Below, piece after piece: positions 1 through 9,461 of a stretch of 64,000 nt of DNA. Position numbers and translations under genes: made by a program. Within the stretch, counting starts at the first letter, position 1. The number at the start of each line of letters is the position of its first letter. The stretch lies in assembly GCA_934699135.1 (NCBI GenBank), contig CAKUVM010000002.1:1-64000 (forward strand). Direction: 5' to 3'. Below the pieces are notes generated by a model that did not search any database, was not told the DNA's origin, and saw nothing but the letters and a program-made list of their open reading frames with translations. The DNA is from an uncultured Bacteroidales bacterium (GTDB lineage: Bacteria > Bacteroidota > Bacteroidia > Bacteroidales > Marinilabiliaceae).

Positions 1-55
1 GTGTTAGGCCTGTCGCTAGCGTTCATCCTGAGCCAGGATCAAACTCTTCGTTGTA
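1..55 (-). rRNA. 16S ribosomal RNA, 5' end only (partial)
   Basis: The reverse complement contains AGAGTTTGATCCTGGCTCAG followed by GATGAACGCTAGCG, the universal first 50 or so bases of bacterial 16S rRNA in its Bacteroidales form. The gene reads leftwards out of the window, so only the 5' end is present. The exact 5' base is placed by analogy with E. coli, eight bases before AGAGTTTG. Confidence 0.95.
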
Positions 56-289
56 TGACTTGCTTGTTTGTCTCTTTTGAGCCTTCAAGTTCCTGCGCCT
101 CCCTCGCGGGAGACGCCCCTCTTTGCTTGGTGCTATTCAATATTTCAAAGGTCTTGCGCCTGCGTGCCGCCGTTTTTGCGGCGGCGTGACGAGGTGTGAA
201 TTTAGGGCGTTTGCCCGAATCCGCAAAATTTTTCAGCGTTTTTCTTCGACTTTTCGTCTCCGAAGCCCCGTCCTTTCCGAAAGCGAGTG
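56..289 (-). other. rRNA operon leader region
   Basis: This stretch lies between the presumed rRNA promoter and the 16S 5' end and has no convincing coding frame. It should be the transcribed leader that carries processing and antitermination signals, but I cannot identify individual elements in it. Confidence 0.5.
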
Positions 290-319
290 CAAAGATAGGG
301 CGTTTTTCCGTATCTGCAA
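290..319 (-). promoter_or_regulatory. Putative rRNA operon promoter
   Basis: On the minus strand, TTG (319-317) is followed after 19 bases by TATCTTTG (297-290). This fits the Bacteroidota consensus of TTTG at -33 and TAnnTTTG at -7. It lies about 235 bases upstream of the 16S start and points towards it. Confidence 0.6.
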
Positions 320-493
320 GAGGGCTAAGAAAAGTTTTTGCGGACTTTTGCCAAACAACAGCCTTAACTACTATGATTATTAGTGTATTGATATAATTGT
401 TAAAAATTTACGGCAAAATATTTCACGCACGAGACACCCCTCTTCGGGCGTATTTCTTACTTTCGTCCGACACAAGAATAAAACACAATAATA

Positions 494-1444
494 ATGATGA
501 GGACCTTTGCCATTGCGACCCTCCTGACTGCCATTCCCGCCATGGCATGGGCGCAAGACAGGCTGACGGCGGAGGAAGATTATGCGCTGCGGCAGGCCGT
601 GGAAGCCTCGGACAACGGGCGCGAAGACGAGGCTGTGGAGTCCCTACTCCTTCTGCGCAAGGCTCACCCCGATGACTATGCGATAAATTATGAGTTGGGA
701 TACGCCTTGATGATGAAGAAGGACTATGCAGGAGCGGTAAGGACATTCCGCGCATTACAAAGCCGCAAGGAGGCTGACGACCTTACGTATGTGATGGAAG
801 GTAACGCCCTGGATTACATGGGCAAACGCGGAGACGCACTGAGGGCATATATGAAGGGGCTTGGCAGATTTCCGAATTCCGGCCGGCTCATGATGGAGGT
901 GGGCAACATAAAACTGTCTGATGAACAGTATGAGGCGGCCTTGGAATGGTATGTGAGAGGTATGGAGGCGGAGCCTCGATTCCCCTCAAACTATTTCAGG
1001 GCGGCGGCTTTGCTCCTGAACAGCAGCGACACGGATGGCGGGCTATCTGCCGGAGAGGCTTTTATGATGTTGAGTCCCATCGGGGACAGGTCGCGGACGA
1101 TGAGCAAGATGCTGAGCGACGCTTACGGCACGCTGCTGGCGGCAGACACCGCCGAAGTGAAAGAGCAGACAGAATTGAGGAGAGTGACGGAGAAAAAGAG
1201 CAGACTGCTGGACAGGGCCCGCGGAGAGTCTGCCAGCTACGCGGTGGGGCAACGGGTGCGAGCCGTGGAGGAGGCGATAAGGGCGGCGGGACACTGGACA
1301 GCCTACTGCGCATGGCTGACACGCATGGGTGACGAGGCTATATTTAGAGGTTGGATGGGGTTTCACGAAAACGACCTCGAGCGCTTCGCGGAATGGTTTG
1401 GCAGCGAGGGCGAAAAGTTGATTGACAGAGAGTTTGGCCGATAG
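494..1444 (+). CDS. Secreted tetratricopeptide-repeat protein
   Basis: A 316-residue protein with an N-terminal signal peptide (hydrophobic residues about 4-19, cleavage expected after AMAWA). Helical repeats follow, with the spacing and small-residue pattern of TPRs (for example YELGYALMMKKDYAGAVRTF near residue 55 and EVGNIKLSDEQYEAALEWY near 138). The C-terminal third is charged and helical. It is probably periplasmic and a protein-interaction scaffold; no enzyme motif is visible. It stands alone, divergent from the rRNA operon and convergent with the deacylase gene. The start is ATGATG; the second ATG is equally possible. TPR and secretion calls are firm, the cellular role is unknown. Confidence 0.8.
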   Translation: MMRTFAIATLLTAIPAMAWAQDRLTAEEDYALRQAVEASDNGREDEAVESLLLLRKAHPDDYAINYELGYALMMKKDYAGAVRTFRALQSRKEADDLTYVMEGNALDYMGKRGDALRAYMKGLGRFPNSGRLMMEVGNIKLSDEQYEAALEWYVRGMEAEPRFPSNYFRAAALLLNSSDTDGGLSAGEAFMMLSPIGDRSRTMSKMLSDAYGTLLAADTAEVKEQTELRRVTEKKSRLLDRARGESASYAVGQRVRAVEEAIRAAGHWTAYCAWLTRMGDEAIFRGWMGFHENDLERFAEWFGSEGEKLIDREFGR

Positions 1445-1468
1445 GCTCGGACTGCGGGGACAGGCGGC

Positions 1469-2020
1469 TTACTCTGCGTCGGCACGGAGCGTCACGACAC
1501 GATACTCATGACCCGCGGCGGGCACGAACTTATCTATAAGGTCGGCGAAGCGCAGCCTGACCGTGGCGGTGTTGACACACGGGTGGCAACCGAAAAATTC
1601 TGACGTCAGAATGTCCCGGTCGACGACGAGCAACACTTTGCGCCCGGCATCGTGGACAAGCCCCATTGGAGACACGGCCCCGGGGTGAAGGCCGAGCAGC
1701 GCGGCCATATGCGTCTCATCGGCAAATGAGAGCCTGGCGCACCCTAGTTCCGCTGACAAATATTTGGTTTTGAAATGCTTGCTTGCGGGCAACATAAGGA
1801 GATAGAATTGAGTCTGCTGCCTGTTGCATAAGAAAAGGTTTTTGCAGACGGGAGCCCCGAGCCTAAGCTCCACATTGCGGCACTCCTCCATAGTGTAGGC
1901 CACCGGGTGACAGAGGGTTTGGTATGGTATGGACAAAGAGTCTAGAAAATCGTAGACCCTCATCTCGGCCTCGCCACGCCCCTCGGCACACGCGGGACGC
2001 CCCGTTGACATTTCAGACAT
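1469..2020 (-). CDS. YbaK/ProX-type aminoacyl-tRNA deacylase
   Basis: 183 residues. It matches the YbaK/ProXp-ala editing-domain family, which hydrolyses mischarged tRNA (typically Ala-tRNA-Pro) in trans in the cytoplasm. Visible family features are the conserved lysine in VCKNLFLCN, the GAVSPMGL loop and the HPCVNTATV segment near the C-terminus. The frame is open further upstream, but I chose the ATG at 2020 because a good promoter (2045-2074) lies just before it and overlaps the longer version. It is divergent from metG, so two genes of translation fidelity share this intergenic region. The exact substrate cannot be read from sequence alone. Confidence 0.85.
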   Translation of the reverse strand: MSEMSTGRPACAEGRGEAEMRVYDFLDSLSIPYQTLCHPVAYTMEECRNVELRLGAPVCKNLFLCNRQQTQFYLLMLPASKHFKTKYLSAELGCARLSFADETHMAALLGLHPGAVSPMGLVHDAGRKVLLVVDRDILTSEFFGCHPCVNTATVRLRFADLIDKFVPAAGHEYRVVTLRADAE

Positions 2021-2044
2021 CGTTTTGCCACCTATTAAGTCGTT

Positions 2045-2074
2045 CAAAGATAGGAATATTTTATGGCAGCGCAA
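2045..2074 (-). promoter_or_regulatory. Promoter of the YbaK-type gene
   Basis: TTG (2074-2072), 19 bases, then TATCTTTG (2052-2045) on the minus strand, 25 bases before the ATG at 2020. It fits the Bacteroidota -33/-7 consensus and decides the start codon chosen. Confidence 0.65.
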
Positions 2075-2149
2075 CTGGCCCCGGCTCGCCATAGGAGTTG
2101 GCCGCGCCAGCAGACAGCCATAGGTCCCCACGCAGATTCAACTTTTTCA

Positions 2150-2157
2150 TATCTTTG
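2150..2157 (+). promoter_or_regulatory. -7 element upstream of metG
   Basis: TATCTTTG ends 36 bases before the metG ATG and matches TAnnTTTG. No clear TTTG is seen at the -33 spacing. Confidence 0.5.
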
Positions 2158-2193
2158 CAGTTGCAATATATTGGGGAGAAAACAACATATCCA

Positions 2194-4242
2194 ATGGCAG
2201 AAGAGACAAAGAAATTTAAGCGGACGCTGGTAACCACGGCGCTCCCCTACGCCAACGGGCCTGTTCACATAGGTCACTTGGCTGGCGTCTACGTACCGGC
2301 AGACATATATGTGCGCTACCTGCGCGATAAAGGCGAGGACGTGCTGATGATAGGCGGCTCTGACGAGCACGGAGTGCCAATCACCATCAGGGCCCGCAAA
2401 GAGGGCGTGACCCCGCAGGACATTGTGGACCGATACCACTCTCTGATAAAGAAATCGTTCGAAGATTTTGGCATCTCGATGGACATATATGGCCGCACGA
2501 CGAGCAAAATTCATGAGAAAGTGGCCTCGGACTTCTTCCGCACGCTCTACGACAAGGGCGAGTTTGTGCAGAAGACGAGCAAACAATATTATGACGAGGA
2601 GGCGCACCAGTTTCTGGCGGACAGGTACATAACCGGCACGTGCCCCCACTGCGGCAACGAGCACGCCTATGGCGACCAGTGCGAAGCCTGCGGCACGAGC
2701 CTCTCGGCGCTGGACCTGATAAACCCCAAATCTGCCATAAGCGGCTCAAAGCCAGTGCTTAAGGAGACAACACACTGGTATCTGCCGCTGGACAAGCACG
2801 AGGCGTGGCTGCGCAAATGGATCTTGGAGGATCACAAAGAGTGGCGACCCAACGTGTATGGCCAGTGCAAGAGCTGGCTGGACATGGGCCTGCAGCCCCG
2901 CGCCGTGAGCCGCGACCTGGACTGGGGAATCCCCGTGCCTGTGGAGGGCGCCGTGGGCAAGGTGCTCTACGTGTGGTTCGACGCGCCGATAGGTTACATA
3001 TCCAACACCAAAGAACTTCGCCCCGACGACTGGGAGAAGTGGTGGAAAGACCCTGAGACGCGTCTGATCCACTTCATTGGCAAAGACAACATTGTGTTCC
3101 ACTGCATAGTGTTTCCCGCCATGCTCAAAGCCCACGGCGGCTACAACCTGCCAGACAACGTGCCGGCCAACGAGTTTATGAACCTTGAGGGCGACAAGAT
3201 CTCCACGTCGCGCAACTGGGCCATCTGGCTGCACGAGTATCTGGCAGACTTCCCCGGCAAGCAGGACGTGCTGCGCTACGTGCTGACGGCCAACGCGCCA
3301 GAGACGAAAGACAACGACTTCACCTGGAAAGACTTCCAGGCGCGCAACAACAACGAGCTGGTGGCCATATTGGGCAACTTCGTGAACCGCGTGGTGGTCT
3401 TGACCCACAAATATTTCGGAGGCAAAGTGCCAGAGGCCGGCGCACTGGAGGACATTGACCGCGAGGCCATCGAGGCCTTCAGGGCCGAGCGCAAAGAGGT
3501 GGAGACGCTGCTGGACGGCTTCCGCTTCCGCGACGCGCAGAAAGAGGCCATGAACATGGCGCGCATAGGCAACAAGTATCTGGCCGACACGGAGCCCTGG
3601 AAACTGGCCAAGACCGACATGGCACGCGTGGGCACCATTTTGAACATAGGCCTGCAGATAACGGCCAACCTGGCCACCGTGATGGAGCCATTCTTGCCAT
3701 TTACGGCCGCCAAGATGCTGAAACAGCTCAAGCTGGAGAAGCAGCCGTGGAGCAGCATAGGCAACATGGACATATTGCCGGCAGGCCACGAGATTGGCGA
3801 GGCCGAGCTTCTATTTGAGAAGATAGACGACAGCGTGGTGGAGACGCAGCTGGAGAAACTGGCCAAGACAAAAGAGGCTAACAAGGCCAACGAATGGAAG
3901 CCCGCCCCCGTGGCCGAGACGATAGACTTCAGCGCCTTTGAGAAGCTGGACATCCGCGTGGGCCTGGTGACGGAGTGCGCCAAGGTGCCCAAGGCCGACA
4001 AGCTGCTACAGTTCAAGATTGACGACGGCATGGGCGGCCGCACCATAGTGAGCGGCATTGCAAAATATTACAAGCCTGAAGACCTTGTGGGCAAGCGCGT
4101 CTGCTTCGTGGCCAACCTGGCCCCGCGCAAACTCAAAGGCATTGAGAGCCAAGGCATGATCCTCTCCGCAGAGGACGCCGACGGCAACCTGTCCGTCATC
4201 TCGCCCAGCCAAGACGTGAAGCCAGGCTGCCAAGTGAAATAG
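2194..4242 (+). CDS. metG: Methionyl-tRNA synthetase
   Basis: 682 residues; charges tRNA-Met with methionine in the cytoplasm. The class I signature [11 protein letters not shown] is near the N-terminus and the KMSKS-equivalent reads DKISTSRN. Between them is a knuckle with CPHC and CEAC pairs that should bind zinc. The C-terminal ~110 residues ([12 protein letters not shown] onward) form the EMAP-II/Trbp111-like tRNA-binding domain that dimerises these enzymes. The ATG at 2194 ([10 protein letters not shown]) was chosen over the upstream ATG at 2098 because the upstream part overlaps the promoter region and resembles no MetG. A hairpin terminator follows at 4306. Confidence 0.97.
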   Translation: MAEETKKFKRTLVTTALPYANGPVHIGHLAGVYVPADIYVRYLRDKGEDVLMIGGSDEHGVPITIRARKEGVTPQDIVDRYHSLIKKSFEDFGISMDIYGRTTSKIHEKVASDFFRTLYDKGEFVQKTSKQYYDEEAHQFLADRYITGTCPHCGNEHAYGDQCEACGTSLSALDLINPKSAISGSKPVLKETTHWYLPLDKHEAWLRKWILEDHKEWRPNVYGQCKSWLDMGLQPRAVSRDLDWGIPVPVEGAVGKVLYVWFDAPIGYISNTKELRPDDWEKWWKDPETRLIHFIGKDNIVFHCIVFPAMLKAHGGYNLPDNVPANEFMNLEGDKISTSRNWAIWLHEYLADFPGKQDVLRYVLTANAPETKDNDFTWKDFQARNNNELVAILGNFVNRVVVLTHKYFGGKVPEAGALEDIDREAIEAFRAERKEVETLLDGFRFRDAQKEAMNMARIGNKYLADTEPWKLAKTDMARVGTILNIGLQITANLATVMEPFLPFTAAKMLKQLKLEKQPWSSIGNMDILPAGHEIGEAELLFEKIDDSVVETQLEKLAKTKEANKANEWKPAPVAETIDFSAFEKLDIRVGLVTECAKVPKADKLLQFKIDDGMGGRTIVSGIAKYYKPEDLVGKRVCFVANLAPRKLKGIESQGMILSAEDADGNLSVISPSQDVKPGCQVK

Positions 4243-4305
4243 GCGCGGAGGGGATGAGGCACAACCGAGCGCAAAGCCCCCGCGAATAGAGCAATGAAAA
4301 AGCGC

Positions 4306-4367
4306 GGGGCCGACACAGCGTCACCAGGCCGCAAGGCAGACGTGGCGCAAGTCGGCCCCGTTTTTTT
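4306..4367 (+). terminator. Terminator after metG
   Basis: GGGGCCGAC (4306-4314) pairs with GTCGGCCCC (4351-4359), followed by a run of seven T. The 36-base interior can fold further. It argues that radC starts downstream of it. Confidence 0.65.
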
Positions 4368-4386
4368 GCGCCATGACCCACACACC

Positions 4387-5118
4387 ATGTGTGATATGGA
4401 AGAGAAAAGAGACAAGACGGCAAACGTGACCCTCAAAGCCTGCATGCCGGCCGACGAGATGCCCCGCGAGCGATTTCGCCGACTTGGGCCGCGGAGCGTG
4501 ACGGACGTGGAGCTGATTGCCATAATGCTGCGGACAGGGACGCAGGGCATGAACGTGATGGAGATGGCGCGACTGATATATGACACGTATGGCGGCGACA
4601 TTGCCCGCATGGGCGAAGCCACGCTAGACGAACTGCAAAAGGGCGTGAAGGGCATGGGCGAGGCTAAAGCCATAGCCTTCGCGGCCGCCCTGGAGCTGGG
4701 GCGCAGGAGGCAATACCAAGAGGTGAGCCGCAAAGCGTTTACAAACTCGGAAGACGCGTACCGATTTTTCCGCTCCACAATATCCGCCGCCACGGTGGAA
4801 GAGTTTCACGTGGCCGTGCTAGACGCCGCAGCGCACGTGATACACACCGAGAGAGTGTCGCAGGGCGGGCTGGTGACCGCGCCCGTGGACGTGCGCGTGG
4901 TGATGCAGGTGGTGATAAGGTGGGGCGGGCCGCAATTTATGGTGGCGCACAACCACCCTGCTGGATCGACGCAGCCAAGCCGCGCGGACCGCGAACTGAC
5001 GGCGCGCATCGCGGCGGCAGCCAAGGTGCTGGGCGTGAAACTGGTGGACCACATCATAGTGGCGCAGGGGCGAGGCGAGAACGGGTATTACAGCTTCTGC
5101 GACAACAACGAGCTGTGA
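4387..5118 (+). CDS. radC: RadC family JAB1/MPN metalloprotein
   Basis: 243 residues from the ATG at 4387 (4396 is an alternative). The N-terminal half is a helix-hairpin-helix-type domain (GEATLDELQKGVKGMGEAKA). The C-terminal JAMM domain has the zinc-binding HNHPAG...PSRAD signature: H188, H190 and D201 counted from this start. RadC is historically called a DNA-repair protein, but its biochemical role is still unsettled. The frame is open back to 4294, but that part contains the metG terminator stem and looks unrelated to RadC, so I exclude it. Confidence 0.9.
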   Translation: MCDMEEKRDKTANVTLKACMPADEMPRERFRRLGPRSVTDVELIAIMLRTGTQGMNVMEMARLIYDTYGGDIARMGEATLDELQKGVKGMGEAKAIAFAAALELGRRRQYQEVSRKAFTNSEDAYRFFRSTISAATVEEFHVAVLDAAAHVIHTERVSQGGLVTAPVDVRVVMQVVIRWGGPQFMVAHNHPAGSTQPSRADRELTARIAAAAKVLGVKLVDHIIVAQGRGENGYYSFCDNNEL

Positions 5119-5178
5119 CGGCGCCGCGACATCACACTAAGAAAAGAGACACATAACCCGAACAAAACGGACAATAAG

Positions 5179-5829
5179 ATGGAGATAAACATCATAGAGA
5201 AACAAAACAGCATAATCAACCGCTACGTGGCGGAGATGCGCGACGTGGCCAAACAGCGCGACAGGATGCGCTTTCGGCGCAACATTGAGCGCATTGGCGA
5301 GCTGATGGCCTATGAGGTGAGCAAGAGACTGGCCTACGAGGCCGAACTCGTCAGGACTCCTCTGGGCGAGTCCACCGTCATGACCCCAAAAGACAAAGTG
5401 GTGGTGGGAACGATATTGCGCGCCGGGCTGCCCATGCACCAGGGCGTGCTGAACGTCTTTGACGACGCGGAGAACTGCTTCGTCTCGGCCTACCGCGCCT
5501 ATGACGACAGCCACAACGTGGAGATTCACCTGGGCTACGCCGCCACGGCAAGCCTGGAGGGCAAGACCCTCATCCTGGCCGACCCCATGCTGGCCACGGG
5601 CTTCAGCATGACTCAGACCCTCAGGCAGCTGGAGAGATATGGCACGCCGGCTCACGTCCACATCCTGAGCATCATAGGCGCGCAAGCCGGCGTGGACTAC
5701 ATGGCAGCCCACGCCCCAAAGAACACCACGCTATGGGTGGCGGCGGTGGACCCCACCCTCAACGCCGACAGTTACATTGTGCCGGGGCTGGGCGACGCCG
5801 GCGACCTGGCATACGGCACTAAAGAGTAG
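5179..5829 (+). CDS. upp: Uracil phosphoribosyltransferase
   Basis: 216 residues. Converts uracil and PRPP to UMP in pyrimidine salvage. The PRPP loop is seen as LADPMLATGFSM and the uracil-binding C-terminus as YIVPGLGDAGDLAYGT. Length and both signatures are typical of the family. It is followed after five bases by radA and then nnr on the same strand, so upp-radA-nnr is probably one transcript. The gene product is cytoplasmic. Confidence 0.95.
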   Translation: MEINIIEKQNSIINRYVAEMRDVAKQRDRMRFRRNIERIGELMAYEVSKRLAYEAELVRTPLGESTVMTPKDKVVVGTILRAGLPMHQGVLNVFDDAENCFVSAYRAYDDSHNVEIHLGYAATASLEGKTLILADPMLATGFSMTQTLRQLERYGTPAHVHILSIIGAQAGVDYMAAHAPKNTTLWVAAVDPTLNADSYIVPGLGDAGDLAYGTKE

Positions 5830-5834
5830 GCGGC

Positions 5835-7196
5835 ATGGCGGCAAAGACGAAGACCGTCTACGTCTGCTCCGAATGCGGAGCCGAGAGCCCGAAATGGATC
5901 GGGCGATGCCCGCAATGCGGGGAGTGGAACACGTATCAGGAGGAGCACATCTCGGCGGGCCGTCAAAACGCTGGCGAGGGTGCGGGCCTCTTGACGGAGG
6001 CTCGCGCCGTGCCGCTGAGCAGCGTGGAACAAAAAGACGTGACGCGGATGACCACGGGCAACGGCGAGCTGGACCGTGTGCTGGGCGGCGGAATTGTGCC
6101 CGGGGCGCTGATCTTGATAGGCGGCGAGCCAGGCATTGGGAAATCGACGCTTGTGTTACAGATGGCCATGCAGCTGCCACGGAGAGTCCTGTATGTGTCG
6201 GGAGAGGAGAGCGTGCAGCAAATTAAGCTCCGCGCCGACCGAATAAGCCGCGCCACGGCGGACAACTGCATGGTGGTGAGCGACACGCGGATGGACGCGC
6301 TTCAACAGCACATTGACCAGACGCGGCCCGACATTGTGGTGGTGGACTCGATCCAGACCATGCAGACGGAGCGCACCGACTCGCTGCCAGGCTCAATAAG
6401 CCAGATTAAAGAGTGCACCGCCGTGCTGATGCGCACGGCCAAGACACGGAACCTGCCCATAATACTCATTGGCCACATTAACAAAGACGGCCAACTGGCG
6501 GGGCCTAAGGTGCTGGAACACATGGTGGACGTGGTGCTTCAGTTTGAGGGCGACCGCAACCATCTGTACCGGATATTGCGCTCCATAAAGAACAGGTTCG
6601 GCTCCACGAACGAGATTGGCATTTTCGAGATGATGGGGGACGGGCTTCGCGAAGTGACCAACCCGAGCGAGATGCTGCTTAGCGAGTATGCCGGCGACTT
6701 GAGCGGCGTGGCCATCGCCGCGGCCATGGAAGGCGCGCGCCCGTTCCTCATAGAGACGCAGTCACTCGTCTCCACGGCCGCCTACGGCACCCCGCAGCGG
6801 TCCACCATGGGGTTTGACGTGAGGCGTATGAACATGCTGCTGGCGGTGCTGGAGAAACGCGCAGGCTTCAAGATTGCCTCGAAGGACGTGTTTTTGAACC
6901 TTGCCGGCGGCATCAAGGTGACAGACACCGCGTTAGACTTGCCCGTGGCGGCGGCCGTGCTGTCTTCCAGCGCAGACATGGCCATAGCCCGCGGCACGTG
7001 CATGGCCGGCGAGATAGGCCTCTCCGGCGAGTTGCGCCCCGTGGCTCGCACGGAGCAACGCGTGAGCGAGGCCGCCAAGCTGGGCATGAGGCGCATCATA
7101 ATCCCGCAGGGCACTCGCATGGGCGCGGCGGGCAAAGACATTGAGGTGTGCCGCGTAGGACGACTGAGCGAGGCTTTCCGCCTCTTGTTCCAATAA
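5835..7196 (+). CDS. radA: DNA repair protein RadA/Sms
   Basis: 453 residues; a RecA-like branch-migration helicase used in homologous recombination. Domains in order: a four-cysteine zinc finger (C11, C14, C25, C28), a RecA-type ATPase core with Walker A GEPGIGKST near residue 100, the RadA-specific KNRFG motif near residue 252, and a C-terminal Lon-protease-like domain. All hallmark motifs are intact. It starts five bases after the upp stop and ends 16 bases before nnr. Confidence 0.96.
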   Translation: MAAKTKTVYVCSECGAESPKWIGRCPQCGEWNTYQEEHISAGRQNAGEGAGLLTEARAVPLSSVEQKDVTRMTTGNGELDRVLGGGIVPGALILIGGEPGIGKSTLVLQMAMQLPRRVLYVSGEESVQQIKLRADRISRATADNCMVVSDTRMDALQQHIDQTRPDIVVVDSIQTMQTERTDSLPGSISQIKECTAVLMRTAKTRNLPIILIGHINKDGQLAGPKVLEHMVDVVLQFEGDRNHLYRILRSIKNRFGSTNEIGIFEMMGDGLREVTNPSEMLLSEYAGDLSGVAIAAAMEGARPFLIETQSLVSTAAYGTPQRSTMGFDVRRMNMLLAVLEKRAGFKIASKDVFLNLAGGIKVTDTALDLPVAAAVLSSSADMAIARGTCMAGEIGLSGELRPVARTEQRVSEAAKLGMRRIIIPQGTRMGAAGKDIEVCRVGRLSEAFRLLFQ

Positions 7197-7212
7197 GCAC
7201 AAAGAGAGACCG

Positions 7213-8742
7213 ATGAAGAAGTTTTTCCCCATCTACGACATCAAGGCCATTGACCAACGGACTGTTGAGCTGCAAGGCATAGAGTACATCCAGCTCATTG
7301 ACCGCGCGGCGCGCGCGCTTTGCGACTGGGTGACGGACCACTACACGCGGCGCAAGGTGGTGGTGCTGGCAGGTCCCGGCAACAACGGGGCCGACGGCAT
7401 AGCCCTTGGCATCTTGCTGCGCGAGAAAGAGTGGCTTGTGGACGTGCACACCTACACGGGCTACAAGGGTCGGCGGGGCGAGTGCAACGAGGAGTATATC
7501 AGGCAACTGGGCAACACGGACATTGAGTATGACGAGAATGAGGCCGAGCCTGACATAACGCCAGGCTGCCTGGTGGTAGACGCCCTGTTCGGCACCGGGC
7601 TTAAACGCGACCTTGACGGGCCCGCGGCCGACGTGACTCGCTACATCAACGAGCACCATTGCGACGTGTTGAGCATAGACATCCCCTCTGGCCTTGGCAA
7701 CGAGGACAGCTACTTGGAGGCGCGGGGGAGGCAGATTGTGCGGGCGTCACACACGGTGACATTCCAGTTCCCCAAGATGGCGTTTTTCTTGCCGGAGCTG
7801 TCGGGCTACATTGGTCGTTGGCACGTGCTGGACATCCGCCTAGACCCCAAGGCCATAGAGGAGGCCCCGACATTTATGTATTACTCCACCAATGCCGAGG
7901 CGTCGCACCTGATACGCCCGCGCGACCGCTTCGCCCACAAGGGGTCGATGGGCCACGCCCTGCTCTTTGCCGGCTCCGAGGGCATGAGCGGCGCGGCCAT
8001 CCTGTGCTCGCGCGCCTGCCTGCGCAGCGGCGCCGGCCTCATTACCACGGTGAGCGCGCGCCAGTGCTACGCGCCGCTCCAGACGGCCGTGCCAGAGGCC
8101 ATGACTATGACCAGCCAGGGCGCGCGTGACGACATTGCGGAGTGGGACGCCCGCTTTGAGCGCGAGCACATTGCCGCCGTGGGCATAGGGCCGGGACTTG
8201 GGCGGGCCGCGGAGAGCAAAGAGCTGCTTCGCAACGTGATCAGGGCATATGGAGGCAAGGCCTCAATGGTGATAGACGCCGACGGCCTCTACGCCCTGCG
8301 CCAGCTGCTGGACGAGGGGATGGAGCTGCCCCGCGGCATCATTTTGACCCCCCACCCTCTGGAACTGGACAGGCTCACAGAACCGCACAAAGAGATGGTG
8401 GAGCGCATTGACGCCGCCTGCCTGATGGCCATACGCCACCAGGCAGTGGTGGTGCTGAAAGGGGCGTTCACCATGACGGCCTTGCCAGACGGTCGCAGAG
8501 TGTTCAACACCACCGGCAACAGCGGCATGGCCACGGCGGGGGCTGGCGACGTCTTGACCGGCATCATCTTGGGCCTGTTGGCGCAAGGCTACACGCCTGA
8601 ACGCGCCGCCCTGCTGGGAGTGGCCCTTCACGCCGCCGCCGGCGACACTGCCGCGGAAGAACTTACGGAGGAGGCCATGACGGCGGCGGACATAGCCAGC
8701 CACATTGGCGCAGCGTACAAGGCTCTGAAGGGCAAGGCGTAG
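7213..8742 (+). CDS. nnr: Bifunctional NAD(P)H-hydrate epimerase/dehydratase
   Basis: 509 residues. Repairs damaged NAD(P)H hydrates: the N-terminal YjeF_N domain (GPGNNGADGIAL near residue 56) is the epimerase, and the C-terminal ribokinase-like domain (residues about 230-505, with GNSGMATAGAGDVLTG) is the ADP/ATP-dependent dehydratase. The fused arrangement is normal for bacteria. It is the last gene of the upp-radA-nnr run. Start ATG follows radA by 16 bases. Confidence 0.94.
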   Translation: MKKFFPIYDIKAIDQRTVELQGIEYIQLIDRAARALCDWVTDHYTRRKVVVLAGPGNNGADGIALGILLREKEWLVDVHTYTGYKGRRGECNEEYIRQLGNTDIEYDENEAEPDITPGCLVVDALFGTGLKRDLDGPAADVTRYINEHHCDVLSIDIPSGLGNEDSYLEARGRQIVRASHTVTFQFPKMAFFLPELSGYIGRWHVLDIRLDPKAIEEAPTFMYYSTNAEASHLIRPRDRFAHKGSMGHALLFAGSEGMSGAAILCSRACLRSGAGLITTVSARQCYAPLQTAVPEAMTMTSQGARDDIAEWDARFEREHIAAVGIGPGLGRAAESKELLRNVIRAYGGKASMVIDADGLYALRQLLDEGMELPRGIILTPHPLELDRLTEPHKEMVERIDAACLMAIRHQAVVVLKGAFTMTALPDGRRVFNTTGNSGMATAGAGDVLTGIILGLLAQGYTPERAALLGVALHAAAGDTAAEELTEEAMTAADIASHIGAAYKALKGKA

Positions 8743-8791
8743 GCCGACAAGACCCGCGGTGACCGCACTGGCATAAAAGAGGCTTCAAAAA

Positions 8792-8823
8792 TTTGTGGTT
8801 CTTAGCGGTTTGCATTATCTTTG
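8792..8823 (+). promoter_or_regulatory. Promoter of tRNA-Glu/rpsT
   Basis: TTTG (8792-8795), 20 bases, then TATCTTTG (8816-8823): an essentially perfect Bacteroidota promoter, 22 bases before the first tRNA-Glu. Confidence 0.75.
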
Positions 8824-8845
8824 CACCGCTAAAATGCAAAGGGGC

Positions 8846-8917
8846 GGCCCGTTCGTCTATCGGTTAGGACGAGAGATTTTCATTCTCTAAAGAGGAGTTC
8901 GACTCTCCTACGGGCTA
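8846..8917 (+). tRNA. tRNA-Glu (anticodon TTC)
   Basis: A 72-base cloverleaf: acceptor GGCCCGT pairs with ACGGGCT (one G-U), the anticodon loop contains TTC, the T-loop is GTTCGACTC and the discriminator is A. CCA is not encoded. An identical copy lies at 9337-9408. Confidence 0.96.
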
Positions 8918-9013
8918 CGAAAAGGACTATGCTAGCTGCGCTTGCCACAGTGGCGTAGGCCCTGAAACTCAAGAAGATATAAACGAAAATATAAATTTCA
9001 ACAAACTAAAGCA

Positions 9014-9274
9014 ATGGCAAATCATCAGTCTGCGATAAAGAGGACCCGCCAGATTGCCGCTCGCCGTGAGCACAATCGCTACTACGCAAAGACCACCCGC
9101 AACGCCGTCAAGGCCCTGCGTCTCGCAACGAACAAGGACGAGGCCGCGGCAATGCTGCCCAAGGTGTCTTCTTTGCTCGACAAGCTGGCCAAGGTACACA
9201 TCATCCACAAGAACAAGGCAGCCAACATCAAGAGCAAGCTCGCAAAGCACGTGAACAAGCTCGCCCAGGCCTAA
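9014..9274 (+). CDS. rpsT: 30S ribosomal protein S20
   Basis: 86 residues, lysine/arginine-rich and helical, with the classic S20 start [13 protein letters not shown]. It binds 16S rRNA in the small subunit. The gene sits between two identical tRNA-Glu genes with no obvious promoter of its own. It may be cotranscribed from the promoter at 8792 and released by tRNA processing. Confidence 0.96.
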   Translation: MANHQSAIKRTRQIAARREHNRYYAKTTRNAVKALRLATNKDEAAAMLPKVSSLLDKLAKVHIIHKNKAANIKSKLAKHVNKLAQA

Positions 9275-9336
9275 AGGCTTGGGACATACGCAGCGCATGG
9301 GCTGACGGCGAAGAGCGGGAGGCTCGATTATAAGAT

Positions 9337-9408
9337 GGCCCGTTCGTCTATCGGTTAGGACGAGAGATTTTCATTCTCTAAAGAGGAGTTCGACTCTCCT
9401 ACGGGCTA
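9337..9408 (+). tRNA. tRNA-Glu (anticodon TTC), second copy
   Basis: Identical over all 72 bases to the copy at 8846-8917. The flanks differ, so the duplication covers only the tRNA. It is the last housekeeping gene before the accessory island. Confidence 0.96.
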
Positions 9409-9411
9409 CGG

Positions 9412-9447
9412 CTTGGGCCGGTCACTTGAAGAAGTGACCGGCCCAAG
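9412..9447 (+). terminator. Strong hairpin after the second tRNA-Glu
   Basis: A perfect 16-bp stem (9412-9427 with 9432-9447) with a GAAG loop begins four bases after the tRNA. No T-run follows, only GTTTATAT, but position and stability suggest the end of the tRNA/rpsT transcript. Confidence 0.7.
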
Positions 9448-9461
9448 TCGGTTTATATACC

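Noticed and set aside
2746..3789. A 347-codon minus-strand open frame
   Set aside because: It is antisense to metG, which is certain from its motifs.
9412..9447. The strong hairpin as a phage attachment or integron site
   Set aside because: Its place immediately after a tRNA and perfect stem fit a transcription end better, and no partner copy or integrase is present.
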